Part shown: in pieces, positions 6,723 through 15,028 of the stretch
Layout: the number at the start of each line of letters is the position of its first letter
Numbering within the stretch: position 1 is the stretch's first letter
Assembly (NCBI GenBank): GCA_964490975.1
Contig: CAZBEQ010000056.1
Span: 1-21,888, forward strand
Length of the DNA stretch: 21,888 nt
Direction: 5' to 3'
Source: DTU013 sp964490975
Lineage (GTDB): Bacteria; Bacillota; Clostridia; Acetivibrionales; DTU013
The notes under the pieces: generated by a model
What the model was told of the DNA's origin: nothing
Databases searched by the model: none
Seen by the model: the letters and a program-made list of their open reading frames with translations, nothing else
Made by a program: the position numbers and the translations under genes

Positions 6723-7463
6723 TTGTCAAAAAGTGTACTTTTAGCAGATGATGATACAGGAATGCGGCTTGTTTTGAAAAAGGCCATAGAGAAATCAGGC
6801 GGTTTCACTATCACAGGTGAAGCGGAGGACGGTGCTGCTGCCCTCCGACTTTTTGATGCTGACCGCCCAGAGGTGGTCTTTCTTGATATTGAAATGTCTG
6901 GGTTAACAGGAGTGGAATGTGCAAAAAAAATAGCTGACATTGAACCAAAGACGATCATCATATTTGCTACCGCGCATGAGGAATATATGCCGGAGGCTTT
7001 TGAGGTATATGCTTTTGATTATCTTATAAAGCCATTTAAAATAGAGAGACTTAATCAGACACTGGAAAGGATCAAAAGTACAGAAGAACTGAAGCGGCAT
7101 GTTTATGAAAAGGAACAAATCAAAAATATCAACACCCCAAAAAAGCTGATGATAAAAAACAAGGAAGGCATCAGCCTTGTGGATATGGAGGATATCATAC
7201 TGATTCAGCGGGAAGACAGGGCCACCGTGATCTATACACTCCACGACAGATATACCACATCTGATGGTTTGAGTGAACTTGAAGAGAAGTTGGATAGCAA
7301 TGTTTTCTTCAGGTCTCATAAGTCATATATCATCAACATCAATTATATCAGCAAGATATACCCCTATGGCCGCTGGACATATATAATCAAGCTTAAGGGA
7401 ACCGAAAGGGATGCACTTTTGACCCGTGACGGTTACGAGAAGCTTGAGGAATTGTTCAACTGA
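6723..7463 (+). CDS. LytTR-family response regulator
   Basis: This 246-residue protein has an N-terminal receiver domain (about 4-120) with acidic residues D9-D11 and phospho-acceptor D55 in VVFLDIEM, a conserved Thr (ATA) and Lys in YLIKPF. A short linker leads to a LytTR DNA-binding domain (about 138-245) with the hallmark FRSHKSYIININYI. Such regulators bind paired direct repeats rather than palindromes. The start is TTG, behind GGTGGTGAG, 4 nt after the preceding stop, so translation is coupled. The natural partner is the kinase at 3380. Its target could be this operon or others. It converges with glgB, with only 33 nt between stops. Confidence 0.92.
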   Translation: MSKSVLLADDDTGMRLVLKKAIEKSGGFTITGEAEDGAAALRLFDADRPEVVFLDIEMSGLTGVECAKKIADIEPKTIIIFATAHEEYMPEAFEVYAFDYLIKPFKIERLNQTLERIKSTEELKRHVYEKEQIKNINTPKKLMIKNKEGISLVDMEDIILIQREDRATVIYTLHDRYTTSDGLSELEEKLDSNVFFRSHKSYIININYISKIYPYGRWTYIIKLKGTERDALLTRDGYEKLEELFN

Positions 7464-7496
7464 CCTGTGATGGTTACAGGAGGTCCGGGGAAATAT

Positions 7497-9410
7497 TCAG
7501 CCGACCCGCGGTTCCGGTTTGAATACCACCATTGCAAGTGGCGGAACATTGATATTTATTGAGTATGGCTTCTGCAGGTGCGGTATATTATCCGAGTAAA
7601 CACCACCCAGGTTTCCTACATTACTGCCCCCATAAATATCGGAATCACTGTTTAATACCTCTTTATAGAACGCGTCAAATGGCACGCCCATTCTGTAATT
7701 ATTATATACAACCGGGGTAAAATTGCATATGAACACAAGAATATCGCCGTCTTTGCTGCCTTTGCGCATGAAGGAAATTATGCTGTGATCGCTGTCGTTG
7801 CAATCGATCCATTCAAAACCGTCATAGTTAAAATCTATCTCATGCATTGCGCCTTCCGAAGTGTACAATTTGTTGAGGTCACGAACATAATCCTTCAGCT
7901 TGCGGTGCATATCGTAGTCTAATAGGTGCCAGTCGAGACTCTGCCTGAAATTCCACTCGATGAACTGCCCAAATTCATTACCCATGAACATCAGCTTTTT
8001 GCCCGGGTGACCATACATATACCCATATGCTGCCCGGAGCCCCGCAAATTTCTGCCAGTAATCGCCCGGCATTTTACCGATCATTGAGCGTTTTCCATGT
8101 ACGACCTCATCATGTGACAGCACAAGGATAAAGTTTTCGCTCATTGCGTACATTATTGAGAAGGTTATCAGGTTATGGTGGTATTTTCTGTAGATAGGAT
8201 CCATTGCGACATATCTCAGATTGTCATTCATCCAACCCATGTTCCATTTATAGGTGAAGCCAAGCCCACCTGTAAATGGAGGCTTTGTTATCATAGGCCA
8301 TGAGGTTGATTCCTCTGCTATCATCATGATTCCCGGGAAATATTTATAAACTGTGCTGTTAAGCTGCTTAAGGAAATCGACTGCTCCTATGTTTTGGTTG
8401 CCTCCATATTGGTTAGGTATCCACTCACCCTTTTTTCTGCCATAATCCAAATATAGCATTGATGCAACGGCGTCTACCCTTATGCCGTCTATATGGTATT
8501 TTTCAAACCAGAAGACTGCATTTGAAATAAGGAAGTTCCTCACTTCGTGGCGGGTATAGTTAAATATAAGCGTACCCCAGTCAGGATGCTCGCCCTGGCG
8601 GGAATCATAATGCTCATAAAGTGCTGTACCGTCGAATTTTGCCAGTCCATGTCCATCCTTGGGGAAATGAGCCGGAACCCAGTCCATTATGACACCTACT
8701 CCGTGTGAGTGAAGCTGGTCAACCAAATACATGAAATCCTCAGGAAGACCAAATCGGCTTGTGACAGAATAGTAACCGGTCACCTGATAACCCCAGGAAT
8801 CGTCAAGTGGGTGCTCTGAAACAGGTAAAAGCTCAATGTGGGTATATCCCATATCGGTAACATATGCTACAAGCTTATCTGCCAGATCCCTGTAAGAAAG
8901 ATAATTGTTCTGGCCATCATTGGATCTGACCCACGATCCGAGATGTACTTCATATATAGATACCGGGTTTTCGAATTTATTGCCGGAATCTCTGTTTTTG
9001 ATCCATTCCTCATCGTTCCATTCATACCCATCCAGATCATAAACAACAGACGCGGTACCGGGGCGGAGTTCACTATAAAAGGCATATGGATCTGCTTTTA
9101 GGAGAAGCTCGTCAGTATGGGTTTTGATCTCGTACTTATACATTTCGCCCGGAGCTATATCGGGGATAAATACAGACCATACTCCTGAACAGCCGACCGG
9201 CTGCATCGGATGAGTACGCCCGTCCCAATAGTTATAATTGCATACAAGACTGACTGACTTTGCTGATGGTGCCCAGACTGCAAAATGTGTGCCTTCCCGG
9301 CCGTTTACCGTATGAGGGTGAGCGCCCAGCTTTTCATATATCTTATTATGATTGCCTTCATTGAACAGGTACAAGTCAAAGTCTGTTATGAATGGAGTGT
9401 CGTTATTCAT
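7497..9410 (-). CDS. glgB: 1,4-alpha-glucan branching enzyme
   Basis: This 637-residue enzyme cuts alpha-1,4 glucan chains and rejoins them through alpha-1,6 bonds, making branches in glycogen. An N-terminal CBM48/E-set domain (about 20-120) precedes the GH13 barrel. The GH13 motifs are complete: DWVPAHF (243-249), GIRVDAVAS with nucleophile D313, IAEEST with acid/base E366, and LSHDEVVHGK with D434. The C-terminal beta domain is intact. Length is normal. The start has AAGGAGC about 8 nt upstream. No other glycogen gene is adjacent, so it stands apart from any glgCDAP operon. A TATAAT on the complement near 9450 may be its -10. Confidence 0.97.
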   Translation of the reverse strand: MNNDTPFITDFDLYLFNEGNHNKIYEKLGAHPHTVNGREGTHFAVWAPSAKSVSLVCNYNYWDGRTHPMQPVGCSGVWSVFIPDIAPGEMYKYEIKTHTDELLLKADPYAFYSELRPGTASVVYDLDGYEWNDEEWIKNRDSGNKFENPVSIYEVHLGSWVRSNDGQNNYLSYRDLADKLVAYVTDMGYTHIELLPVSEHPLDDSWGYQVTGYYSVTSRFGLPEDFMYLVDQLHSHGVGVIMDWVPAHFPKDGHGLAKFDGTALYEHYDSRQGEHPDWGTLIFNYTRHEVRNFLISNAVFWFEKYHIDGIRVDAVASMLYLDYGRKKGEWIPNQYGGNQNIGAVDFLKQLNSTVYKYFPGIMMIAEESTSWPMITKPPFTGGLGFTYKWNMGWMNDNLRYVAMDPIYRKYHHNLITFSIMYAMSENFILVLSHDEVVHGKRSMIGKMPGDYWQKFAGLRAAYGYMYGHPGKKLMFMGNEFGQFIEWNFRQSLDWHLLDYDMHRKLKDYVRDLNKLYTSEGAMHEIDFNYDGFEWIDCNDSDHSIISFMRKGSKDGDILVFICNFTPVVYNNYRMGVPFDAFYKEVLNSDSDIYGGSNVGNLGGVYSDNIPHLQKPYSININVPPLAMVVFKPEPRVG

Positions 9411-9548
9411 TCTTTTAGCTCCTTGTCATGCTAATGTACATAATTATTATACAGCATTTTTCGCGTTGTTAGCTATTTAATCTAGTGGCAATAATAGTTC
9501 AAACTCGCCGCTGCAGATTTGCAATGTAAAGCAGGCTTTTACCAGGTA

Positions 9549-9746
9549 TCAGGCATATTTTCTTTTTAATACGGCAATTACATATCTGGACTGTCCATAG
9601 CTCATATTTGTGTCAAAACAGGCTACAAGCTCCCAACCTTCCGAGCCCAGGGCATTCAGTTCGTCCTGAAAGGCATTGAGGTCAACAATACCGCCCATGA
9701 CACCCTTTGTCTCAAATTGCACCGTCTGGTATTCCCATTTATCCAT
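9549..9746 (-). CDS. DUF4177 domain protein
   Basis: This small protein (65 residues from the chosen start) has the DUF4177 layout: MDKWEYQTVQFE, a middle helix ending in NALGSEGWELVACF, and a final strand (YVIAVLKRKY). The family is widespread but of unknown function. I chose the ATG at 9746 because the family begins at the KWEY block and AGAAGGG lies 11 nt upstream; ATG 9755 and GTG 9758 sit too close to that site. It has no signal peptide and should be cytoplasmic. It is separated from glgB by about 140 nt and from the TPR gene by about 190 nt, so it may be a single-gene unit. Confidence 0.85.
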   Translation of the reverse strand: MDKWEYQTVQFETKGVMGGIVDLNAFQDELNALGSEGWELVACFDTNMSYGQSRYVIAVLKRKYA

Positions 9747-9934
9747 AAAATACATCACCCTTCTTTGTTTATATTCTGACTATCCTTTTTTCTTTTAAAT
9801 GTGGCTCCCATTTATTCGTTTTGTGGTATCCAGTGCATTCATCACTCTTACTGTGCCTCTTGCAATTTTTTATCTGCAGCTGCACTCGGTTGATATGTTA
9901 CTAGGCATATTATCCTTCAAGTGTTATCCGGTAC

Positions 9935-10576
9935 TCATTCTTTAAGTTCATCTATCTTGCTCTGGATTACATCCGTATTCTCATAGCCCAATACCTTTGA
10001 CTTCTTAAGAAGTTCGTCTGCTCTTTTAAAATCCCCGGTCATTGCATATGCCAATGCGGCATTTCCACAAGTTACAGCGAGGTTAGGATTAAGTTCCATT
10101 GCCTTTTCAAATTCTACGATGGCTTTTTCAGGTTCATCTTTAACAATATAAAGTGTTCCGAGGCTGGAACGCAGCTCGGCATATTCGGGATCGATCTCCA
10201 GAGCTTTTGTGTAGCACTCCTCTGCATCGGAAAGGTCGCCGTTCTGACGGTATGCGACTCCAAGGTTAACCCAGTTCGAAACTGAGGTGCTGTCTTCATC
10301 GATAGCTTTTTTATATGTATCTATTGCATTTTCATAGTCATCAAGCTCGAGATAACTGCCGCCGAGCGCACTATATACTTCTCGTAGCTCGTATTTGTCA
10401 GTTCCTTTTTCTATTGCGTTGTCCAGCTCATCGATCGCTTCTTCATATTTTCCTTCGTTGTAGAGCTCAAGGCCCTTTTCTGCAGAGGAATCTCCTGCGC
10501 TTCCTAACAACGATGTGCATGATGTAAGCAATGATATAACAAGTATGCCGATCAATGGGATTAGAAGTTTTTTCAT
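9935..10576 (-). CDS. TPR-repeat lipoprotein
   Basis: This 213-residue protein starts MKKLLIPLIGILVISLL followed by lipobox LTSC with C20, so it should be lipid-anchored on the outer face of the membrane. After a Ser/Gly/Asp linker come about five tetratricopeptide repeats (roughly 33-202), with the typical pattern of AYRQNGDLSDAEECYTKALE. TPRs bind protein partners; no enzymatic domain is seen. The start has AGGAGGC 6 nt upstream. The neighbours, GH9 glycosidase and DUF4177, do not show its partner. The start and export signal are clear; the function beyond protein binding is not. Confidence 0.9.
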   Translation of the reverse strand: MKKLLIPLIGILVISLLTSCTSLLGSAGDSSAEKGLELYNEGKYEEAIDELDNAIEKGTDKYELREVYSALGGSYLELDDYENAIDTYKKAIDEDSTSVSNWVNLGVAYRQNGDLSDAEECYTKALEIDPEYAELRSSLGTLYIVKDEPEKAIVEFEKAMELNPNLAVTCGNAALAYAMTGDFKRADELLKKSKVLGYENTDVIQSKIDELKE

Positions 10577-10692
10577 GATAGCCTCCTAGATAATTGTGTA
10601 ATACATAATAATCATTATACTGCTGTTGTAATTAATTTTCTTTTCATTTTTGTATTTTGTTATATTTGCGGTAAGCTTTCTCAGCTGACGTT

Positions 10693-12360
10693 CTAATCCG
10701 GCTGTGTGAGCAGGAATGCGAGTACGAATGCCAGCGGAGAATTCCAGTAGATGCAGATCTCATTTGTTGAAAAACTGGCAGCCAGGTCTGCATAGCACTT
10801 TGCTGGGGGAGTGCCCTTGCTGAAACGCCTGGATGCAGGATCCCTTTTAAGATGCATTATCCCTGCGAAGGGTCCTCCTGTAAGCATGCCTGGAACTGCG
10901 CTCCCAAGGGCCATCGACGGCCGGTGATGGGGGTTCCTGGCGGCAAATTCACCGAAGCCTGTAACGTAGCTTATGCCGTTTGTGTTTCTCCCCAGCAGAT
11001 AGTGGAAATGATCGATTGCTGTCTTTTTATAATCGGGGTCTGGTTGTATCTTATATGCCAGCAGTAATCCCATAGCGATATTTGCTGCATCCATATTGCT
11101 GCCCCAGGAGTATTGTTCCAGGCTAATGCCATAGCCATCACCTTTTGCCACTGTAACTATTCGGTCAGCTTCCTTGAGGAAGTCTTTCTTCACTTTTTTA
11201 CAAAAGACACTGCTTTTTTCAGCATTATCTGACAGCAGATATGCGACCATGGCATAGGAACTGTTATTAACCCACCCAAAGCCATGGCCCGGCAGAGGGC
11301 TTTCGTTAAGGTATTGCAGGTATTGCAGGTATTCAACTGACCCGGTGGCGCTGTAAAGCTCAGCTGCGGCCCAGCAACGCTCGTCGTGAGATATGCTGTC
11401 ACCATAAGCACCGGTCCTGAAGAAGGAAGGGTCCTTATACTCTACAGCTTGAGGATTTGATGAGAGCCATTTCCACGCTTTCTCTGCCGCGTCGATGCAA
11501 TTTGCTGCAAATACCGGATCAAGCTGACTATAGAGCCTTGAGGCATGCGCCATTGCCGCTGCAAAGGAGCCGGCTGCCTGGGCGGATACAGGGGAGAGAT
11601 ACAGCTGTGCTCGATCGTTTTCAGGTAATTCATCCATATTTGCATGGTTCTGTGTGGTAACCTTGTGATATACTCCGCCGTTTACAGGATTCTGCATTTT
11701 TAGCATCCATTCAAGCTCGTAACGGATTTCCTGAAGCATTCTGTCAGGTCCTCCGAAGTTAAGCGAGAGTATGTGCGGAAAGAGTTTAGCAGCCATCATC
11801 AGGTCAACTACTGACTTGGCAGCCGGAGTGATATACCGTCCGTAATCTCCAGCGTCATGCCAGCCGCCTGATACATCGGCAGTTACGCCTCCGTATACAG
11901 GGTCGCTTGCATCAAAGTAAACCGCTTTCCCCGTATGGCATGGACAGTGGGCAAAAAGGCCGGCATATTCAGTGCTGATGCCTGTGCCGCCGCAGCGCTG
12001 ATAGTAGAAAAGCTTGAGTATAGCCTTTGCCAGGGCGCAATATACCTGATTTCCAATAGAAAATAGCGGAGATTTTTCACTACCTGACTGAATGTAATAT
12101 GTGCCGCTTTCTGTTATACTTGTGAAATCTGCTTCCCAAAGCCTGTCACCGCTGTTTTTGTCTACGAGCGGTAATCCGCGGGTATCCGTGTGTCGGGCTG
12201 CGACTGTTCCCTCGTATACAAGGCGCCCACTGCTTTCATATACCTTGAAGGTTTGAACTTCCTTTGTTATCAGTGCTATTTTTTCATCTGACGCTCTGTA
12301 GCCTGCCTGGTTCAGGTGAATCGCTGCGCCTATATGTGTTGCGCCTGAATTACTTATCAT
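10693..12360 (-). CDS. GH9 glycoside hydrolase, no signal peptide
   Basis: This 555-residue protein has an N-terminal Ig-like CelD_N domain (about 8-100, HLNQAGYRASDEKIAL) followed by a GH9 (alpha/alpha)6 barrel. Catalytic features are intact: GGWHDAGDYGRY with the Asp pair D169/D172, NPHHRPS with H479, and STNEICIYWN with acid E534. No signal peptide, dockerin, S-layer or extra carbohydrate-binding module is visible. This differs from exported cellulases and suggests a cytoplasmic enzyme acting on imported oligosaccharides, such as cellodextrins or glucosamine oligomers. The ATG at 12360 follows GGGAG by 7-8 nt. An in-frame GTG at 12447 would add 29 residues, with no better site and no signal peptide. 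A promoter (12521-12548) is about 155 nt upstream. Confidence 0.92.
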   Translation of the reverse strand: MISNSGATHIGAAIHLNQAGYRASDEKIALITKEVQTFKVYESSGRLVYEGTVAARHTDTRGLPLVDKNSGDRLWEADFTSITESGTYYIQSGSEKSPLFSIGNQVYCALAKAILKLFYYQRCGGTGISTEYAGLFAHCPCHTGKAVYFDASDPVYGGVTADVSGGWHDAGDYGRYITPAAKSVVDLMMAAKLFPHILSLNFGGPDRMLQEIRYELEWMLKMQNPVNGGVYHKVTTQNHANMDELPENDRAQLYLSPVSAQAAGSFAAAMAHASRLYSQLDPVFAANCIDAAEKAWKWLSSNPQAVEYKDPSFFRTGAYGDSISHDERCWAAAELYSATGSVEYLQYLQYLNESPLPGHGFGWVNNSSYAMVAYLLSDNAEKSSVFCKKVKKDFLKEADRIVTVAKGDGYGISLEQYSWGSNMDAANIAMGLLLAYKIQPDPDYKKTAIDHFHYLLGRNTNGISYVTGFGEFAARNPHHRPSMALGSAVPGMLTGGPFAGIMHLKRDPASRRFSKGTPPAKCYADLAASFSTNEICIYWNSPLAFVLAFLLTQPD

Positions 12361-12520
12361 TATTTTGCTCCCTGTTAATGTCCCCATATGATGGCCACCA
12401 TTGCTTAGTATTGGCATGATCCGCTTATGCTCCAATATAGTAGGCACTATTGCTTCGTTATTTGTATTATTCGCTGTGCCAATTTATCCGCTATCGTTCT
12501 ACCATTAGTTTAGTAATATT

Positions 12521-12548
12521 ATTCTACCACATGCTGAATTTTGTTCAA
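12521..12548 (-). promoter_or_regulatory. GH9 gene promoter
   Basis: On the complement, TTGAAC (12548-12543) and TAGAAT (12526-12521) have a 16-nt spacer. The transcript would start near 12514 and have a leader of about 155 nt. Confidence 0.55.
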
Positions 12549-12660
12549 TAACTCAACTTTCACAGACTGGAATTATGTGTTGTTGGCCGACCTGGCGGGA
12601 TGACATTCCTGTTGACCGCCTTCACCATATCCTGAATTACGACAACCACTGAGAAATAAC

Positions 12661-12830
12661 CGTGGCACCGCACTACTCTGAAAATTTTCTCGTGGCACCG
12701 CACTACTCGTTTTATCAACTTTAGGACGAAATTGTGTTGTTAAAAGGCCCATTTATGGCCCAACCATCTATAAAAACAATACTTATTGCCAGCAATATCG
12801 TCCTAAAATTGCAATAACGAGTAGCGCGGT
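12661..12830. mobile_element. MITE-like or IS-remnant inverted-repeat element
   Basis: Arms at 12697-12734 and 12793-12830 are inverted repeats of 38 nt with 32 matches, both including TTTAGGACGA and CTACTCGT blocks. Between them are 58 nt with a short palindromic GGCC...GGCC motif. The left end also carries an 18-bp direct repeat, CGTGGCACCGCACTACTC at 12661-12678 and 12691-12708. Several end repeats per terminus resemble IS21-family ends, but no transposase is present, so it is a short derivative or remnant. No target-site duplication is evident. Confidence 0.6.
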
Positions 12831-12929
12831 CTATTTCGTCTATCCATGACCCCATCTTATGAATTGGGCTGTAAATTGTGTTCAACTACTTGTTCAAATG
12901 AGTTTCAACAATAGCTGTGTGATAAAAAA

Positions 12930-12959
12930 TTCACATATACTTTTTTGTCGTATTATAGT
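12930..12959 (+). promoter_or_regulatory. candidate promoter of the IscU-like/GGGtGRT operon
   Basis: TTCACA (12930-12935) and TATAGT (12954-12959) are 18 nt apart. The match is moderate, and TATTAT at 12951 is an alternative -10. The leader of about 135 nt has small stems: TGGCA/TGCCA, TCTGCC/GGCAGA, CCGGT/ACCGG and ATGATC/GATCAT. Confidence 0.4.
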
Positions 12960-13100
12960 AAAATATCTGTTGGCATATCTGCCATGCTTTGCAAAAATGC
13001 GGCAGAATATTCGCAAGTCGAAGCAAGCCCGGTAAAAACCGGTTAATAGATGATCGGAGATCATACCGGTCACAATTTGCATATGGAAAGGGGTCATATA

Positions 13101-13793
13101 ATGATTTATTCACATGAAGTTGAAAGAATGACATGTGTGGCAAAGGGGCCCAATCATGGTCCTGCGCCGATTCCACAGGAAGGGAAATGGGTACAGTCTA
13201 AGGAAATCAAGGACATATCCGGTCTGACACATGGAGTAGGCTGGTGCGCACCACAGCAGGGAGCCTGCAAGCTTACACTCAATGTTAAGGATGGAGTTAT
13301 ACAGGAAGCATTGGTCGAGACACTTGGCTGCTCTGGTATGACGCATTCAGCTGCAATGGCAGCTGAAATACTTCCCGGCAAAACTATACTTGAAGCATTG
13401 AATACAGACCTGGTCTGCGATGCTATCAATACCGCAATGAGAGAGTTGTTTCTGCAGATCGCTTATGGCAGGACACAGACAGCATTTTCCGAAGGCGGTC
13501 TCCCGATAGGAGCAGGCCTTGAGGATCTTGGAAAGGGCCTGAGAAGCCAGGTTGGTACCATGTTCGGAACACTGGCAAAAGGCCCAAGGTATCTGGAAAT
13601 GGCAGAGGGCTATGTTACCCGTACGGGTCTTGATGAAAACAATGAGATCATCGGCTATGAGTTTATTCACCTCGGCAAGATGATGGATATGATCAAAAAA
13701 GGCATGGATGCCAATGAAGCTGTTCAAAAGGCAACCAGCAAATACGGCCGGTTTGATGATGCAGTCAAGATCATCGATCCGAGACAAGAATAA
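13101..13793 (+). CDS. IscU/NifU-N-like iron-sulfur scaffold protein
   Basis: This 230-residue protein carries an IscU-like core. The segment TLGCSGMTHSAAMAAEILPGKTILEAL (73-99) aligns by eye with the IscU block around its second cysteine (GCGSAIA...GKTLDEAL). An upstream cysteine pair C49/C56 (GWCAPQQGAC) may supply the first ligand. The third IscU cysteine (HCS) appears replaced by Pro/Gly in LPIGAGLEDLGKG (134-146). C12 and C106 are further cysteines. Scaffolds of this kind assemble Fe-S clusters in the cytoplasm. The family is found in anaerobes next to GGGtGRT proteins, as here. ATG 13101 is preferred because AAAGGGG lies 8 nt upstream; the longer frame from 13050 has no site. The C-terminal 60 residues are outside the IscU core. 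The exact role is unknown. Confidence 0.82.
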   Translation: MIYSHEVERMTCVAKGPNHGPAPIPQEGKWVQSKEIKDISGLTHGVGWCAPQQGACKLTLNVKDGVIQEALVETLGCSGMTHSAAMAAEILPGKTILEALNTDLVCDAINTAMRELFLQIAYGRTQTAFSEGGLPIGAGLEDLGKGLRSQVGTMFGTLAKGPRYLEMAEGYVTRTGLDENNEIIGYEFIHLGKMMDMIKKGMDANEAVQKATSKYGRFDDAVKIIDPRQE

Positions 13794-13811
13794 TGGGGGA
13801 GGGTCAAAGAC

Positions 13812-14813
13812 ATGGCACTGTTTGAAAGTTATGAAAGAAGAATAGACCAGGTTAATGCCGTACTGAACAAATATGGCATTGCCTCGATTGAAGAAGCTAA
13901 GAAAATATGTGATGACAAGGGCATTGACGTACACAGCATAGTTAGGTCAATACAGCCCATATGCTTTGAAAATGCATGCTGGTCCTATGTCGCAGGTGCG
14001 GCAATAGCTATCAAAAAGGGCTGCAAAAAGGCTGCTGACGCTGCAGAAGCAATAGGTGAAGGATTGCAGGCATTCTGTATACCCGGTTCTGTTGCCGATG
14101 ACAGAAAGGTGGGACTGGGCCATGGAAATCTTGGCGCAATGCTGCTTCGTGAAGAGACTAAATGCTTCGCATTCCTCGCAGGCCATGAGTCCTTTGCAGC
14201 TGCTGAAGGAGCTATCGGTATAGCAAGATCAGCCAACAAGGTCAGGACTGAGCCCCTTAGGGTCATACTCAACGGCCTTGGCAAGGATGCCGCTCAGATC
14301 ATCTCCAGGATCAACGGTTTTACATATGTTCAGACAAAATTCGACTACTTTACAAGCAAGCTTGAGATCGTAAGAGAAATCCCATACTCCAAGGGTGAAA
14401 GATCCAAGGTAAGGTGCTATGGCGCTGATGATGTAAGAGAAGGCGTTGCTATAATGCACCTCGAAAAGGTTGACGTTTCTATCACTGGAAACTCAACAAA
14501 TCCGACAAGGTTCCAGCATCCTGTAGCAGGCACTTACAAGAAGGAATGCTACGAGCTTGGCAAGAAGTATTTCTCAGTAGCTTCAGGTGGCGGTACAGGC
14601 AGAACTCTCCATCCGGACAACATGGCAGCAGGACCTGCTTCCTACGGTATGACCGATACAATGGGAAGAATGCACTCGGACGCCCAGTTTGCAGGATCGT
14701 CTTCAGTTCCGGCACATGTTGAAATGATGGGTCTCATCGGTATGGGCAACAATCCGATGGTCGGCGCAACGGTTTCAGTTGCAGTTGCTGTTGAAGAGGC
14801 TATGAACAAGTAA
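13812..14813 (+). CDS. GGGtGRT protein
   Basis: This 333-residue protein is named for its motif: SVASGGGTGRTLHPDN, with GGGTGRT at residues 259-265. It contains eight cysteines (33, 51, 56, 71, 89, 118, 202, 246), several clustered in the N-terminal third. The C-terminus is Gly/Met-rich with hydrophobic helices (GMGNNPMVGATVSVAVAV). It has no signal peptide. The family is recognised, but its function is not established. It follows the IscU-like gene by 18 nt with a strong site (GGGGGAGGG), so the two are one operon that ends in a terminator at 14847-14880. Cysteine content and the partner suggest a link to iron-sulfur clusters or a cofactor, which is an inference. Confidence 0.9.
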   Translation: MALFESYERRIDQVNAVLNKYGIASIEEAKKICDDKGIDVHSIVRSIQPICFENACWSYVAGAAIAIKKGCKKAADAAEAIGEGLQAFCIPGSVADDRKVGLGHGNLGAMLLREETKCFAFLAGHESFAAAEGAIGIARSANKVRTEPLRVILNGLGKDAAQIISRINGFTYVQTKFDYFTSKLEIVREIPYSKGERSKVRCYGADDVREGVAIMHLEKVDVSITGNSTNPTRFQHPVAGTYKKECYELGKKYFSVASGGGTGRTLHPDNMAAGPASYGMTDTMGRMHSDAQFAGSSSVPAHVEMMGLIGMGNNPMVGATVSVAVAVEEAMNK

Positions 14814-14846
14814 TTCTACCGGTTTATCGAGTTAAGGCAATAATAG

Positions 14847-14880
14847 AGGCTGTCCTTTTGAAATTAGAGGGCAGCCTTTT
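14847..14880 (+). terminator. Rho-independent terminator after the GGGtGRT gene
   Basis: AGGCTGTCC (14847-14855) pairs with GGGCAGCCT (14869-14877), 9 bp with one G-U, followed by a short TTTT tract. Confidence 0.75.
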
Positions 14881-14946
14881 CGCTATTTTGTATACTACTT
14901 GATGTTTCAATATTGGTCACATTTATTAGAAGTTCATAGTAAAATC

Positions 14947-14976
14947 TTGACTAACTAACACTTGTTAGTTTATACT
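14947..14976 (+). promoter_or_regulatory. promoter of the reductase-TetR operon
   Basis: TTGACT (14947-14952) and TATACT (14971-14976) are 18 nt apart. A second TATACT at 14977-14982 would give a longer, less likely spacer. Both operators sit within or just after this promoter. Confidence 0.7.
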
Positions 14977-14994
14977 TATACTAACAAGTGTTAG
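14955..14994. promoter_or_regulatory. twin TetR-type operators
   Basis: CTAACACTTGTTAG (14955-14968) and CTAACAAGTGTTAG (14981-14994) are 14-bp palindromes (CTAACA/TGTTAG arms), and each is the exact reverse complement of the other. Their centres are 26 bp apart. The first fills the promoter spacer; the second covers the start site. This is the expected layout for TetR repression, most likely by the regulator encoded two genes on. Confidence 0.8.
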
Positions 14995-15028
14995 TTTAGC
15001 GAAGAAGTTAGTAGAGGGAGTGAATTTT

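Larger units (their letters stand above)
12361..13100. other. 740-nt gene-free region
   Basis: It holds the GH9 promoter on the - strand (12521-12548), a repeat element (12661-12830), a possible promoter for the iron-sulfur-type operon on the + strand (about 12930-12959), and a leader with small hairpins (about 12966-13100). From about 12562 to 12650 a frame reads as fragmentary protein with early stops and may be a gene remnant, but I cannot assign it. Confidence 0.6.

Noticed and set aside
7464..7496. Bidirectional terminator between the LytTR regulator and glgB
   Set aside because: Only a 5-bp CCTGT/ACAGG stem with no T tract is visible, too weak to call.
12661..12708. CRISPR array
   Set aside because: There are only two direct copies of an 18-bp unit with a 12-nt spacer, plus an inverted copy; this fits mobile-element ends, not a CRISPR array.
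13050..13100. Upstream extension of the IscU-like protein
   Set aside because: There is no ribosome binding site for the upstream start, while the ATG at 13101 has AAAGGGG at good spacing.
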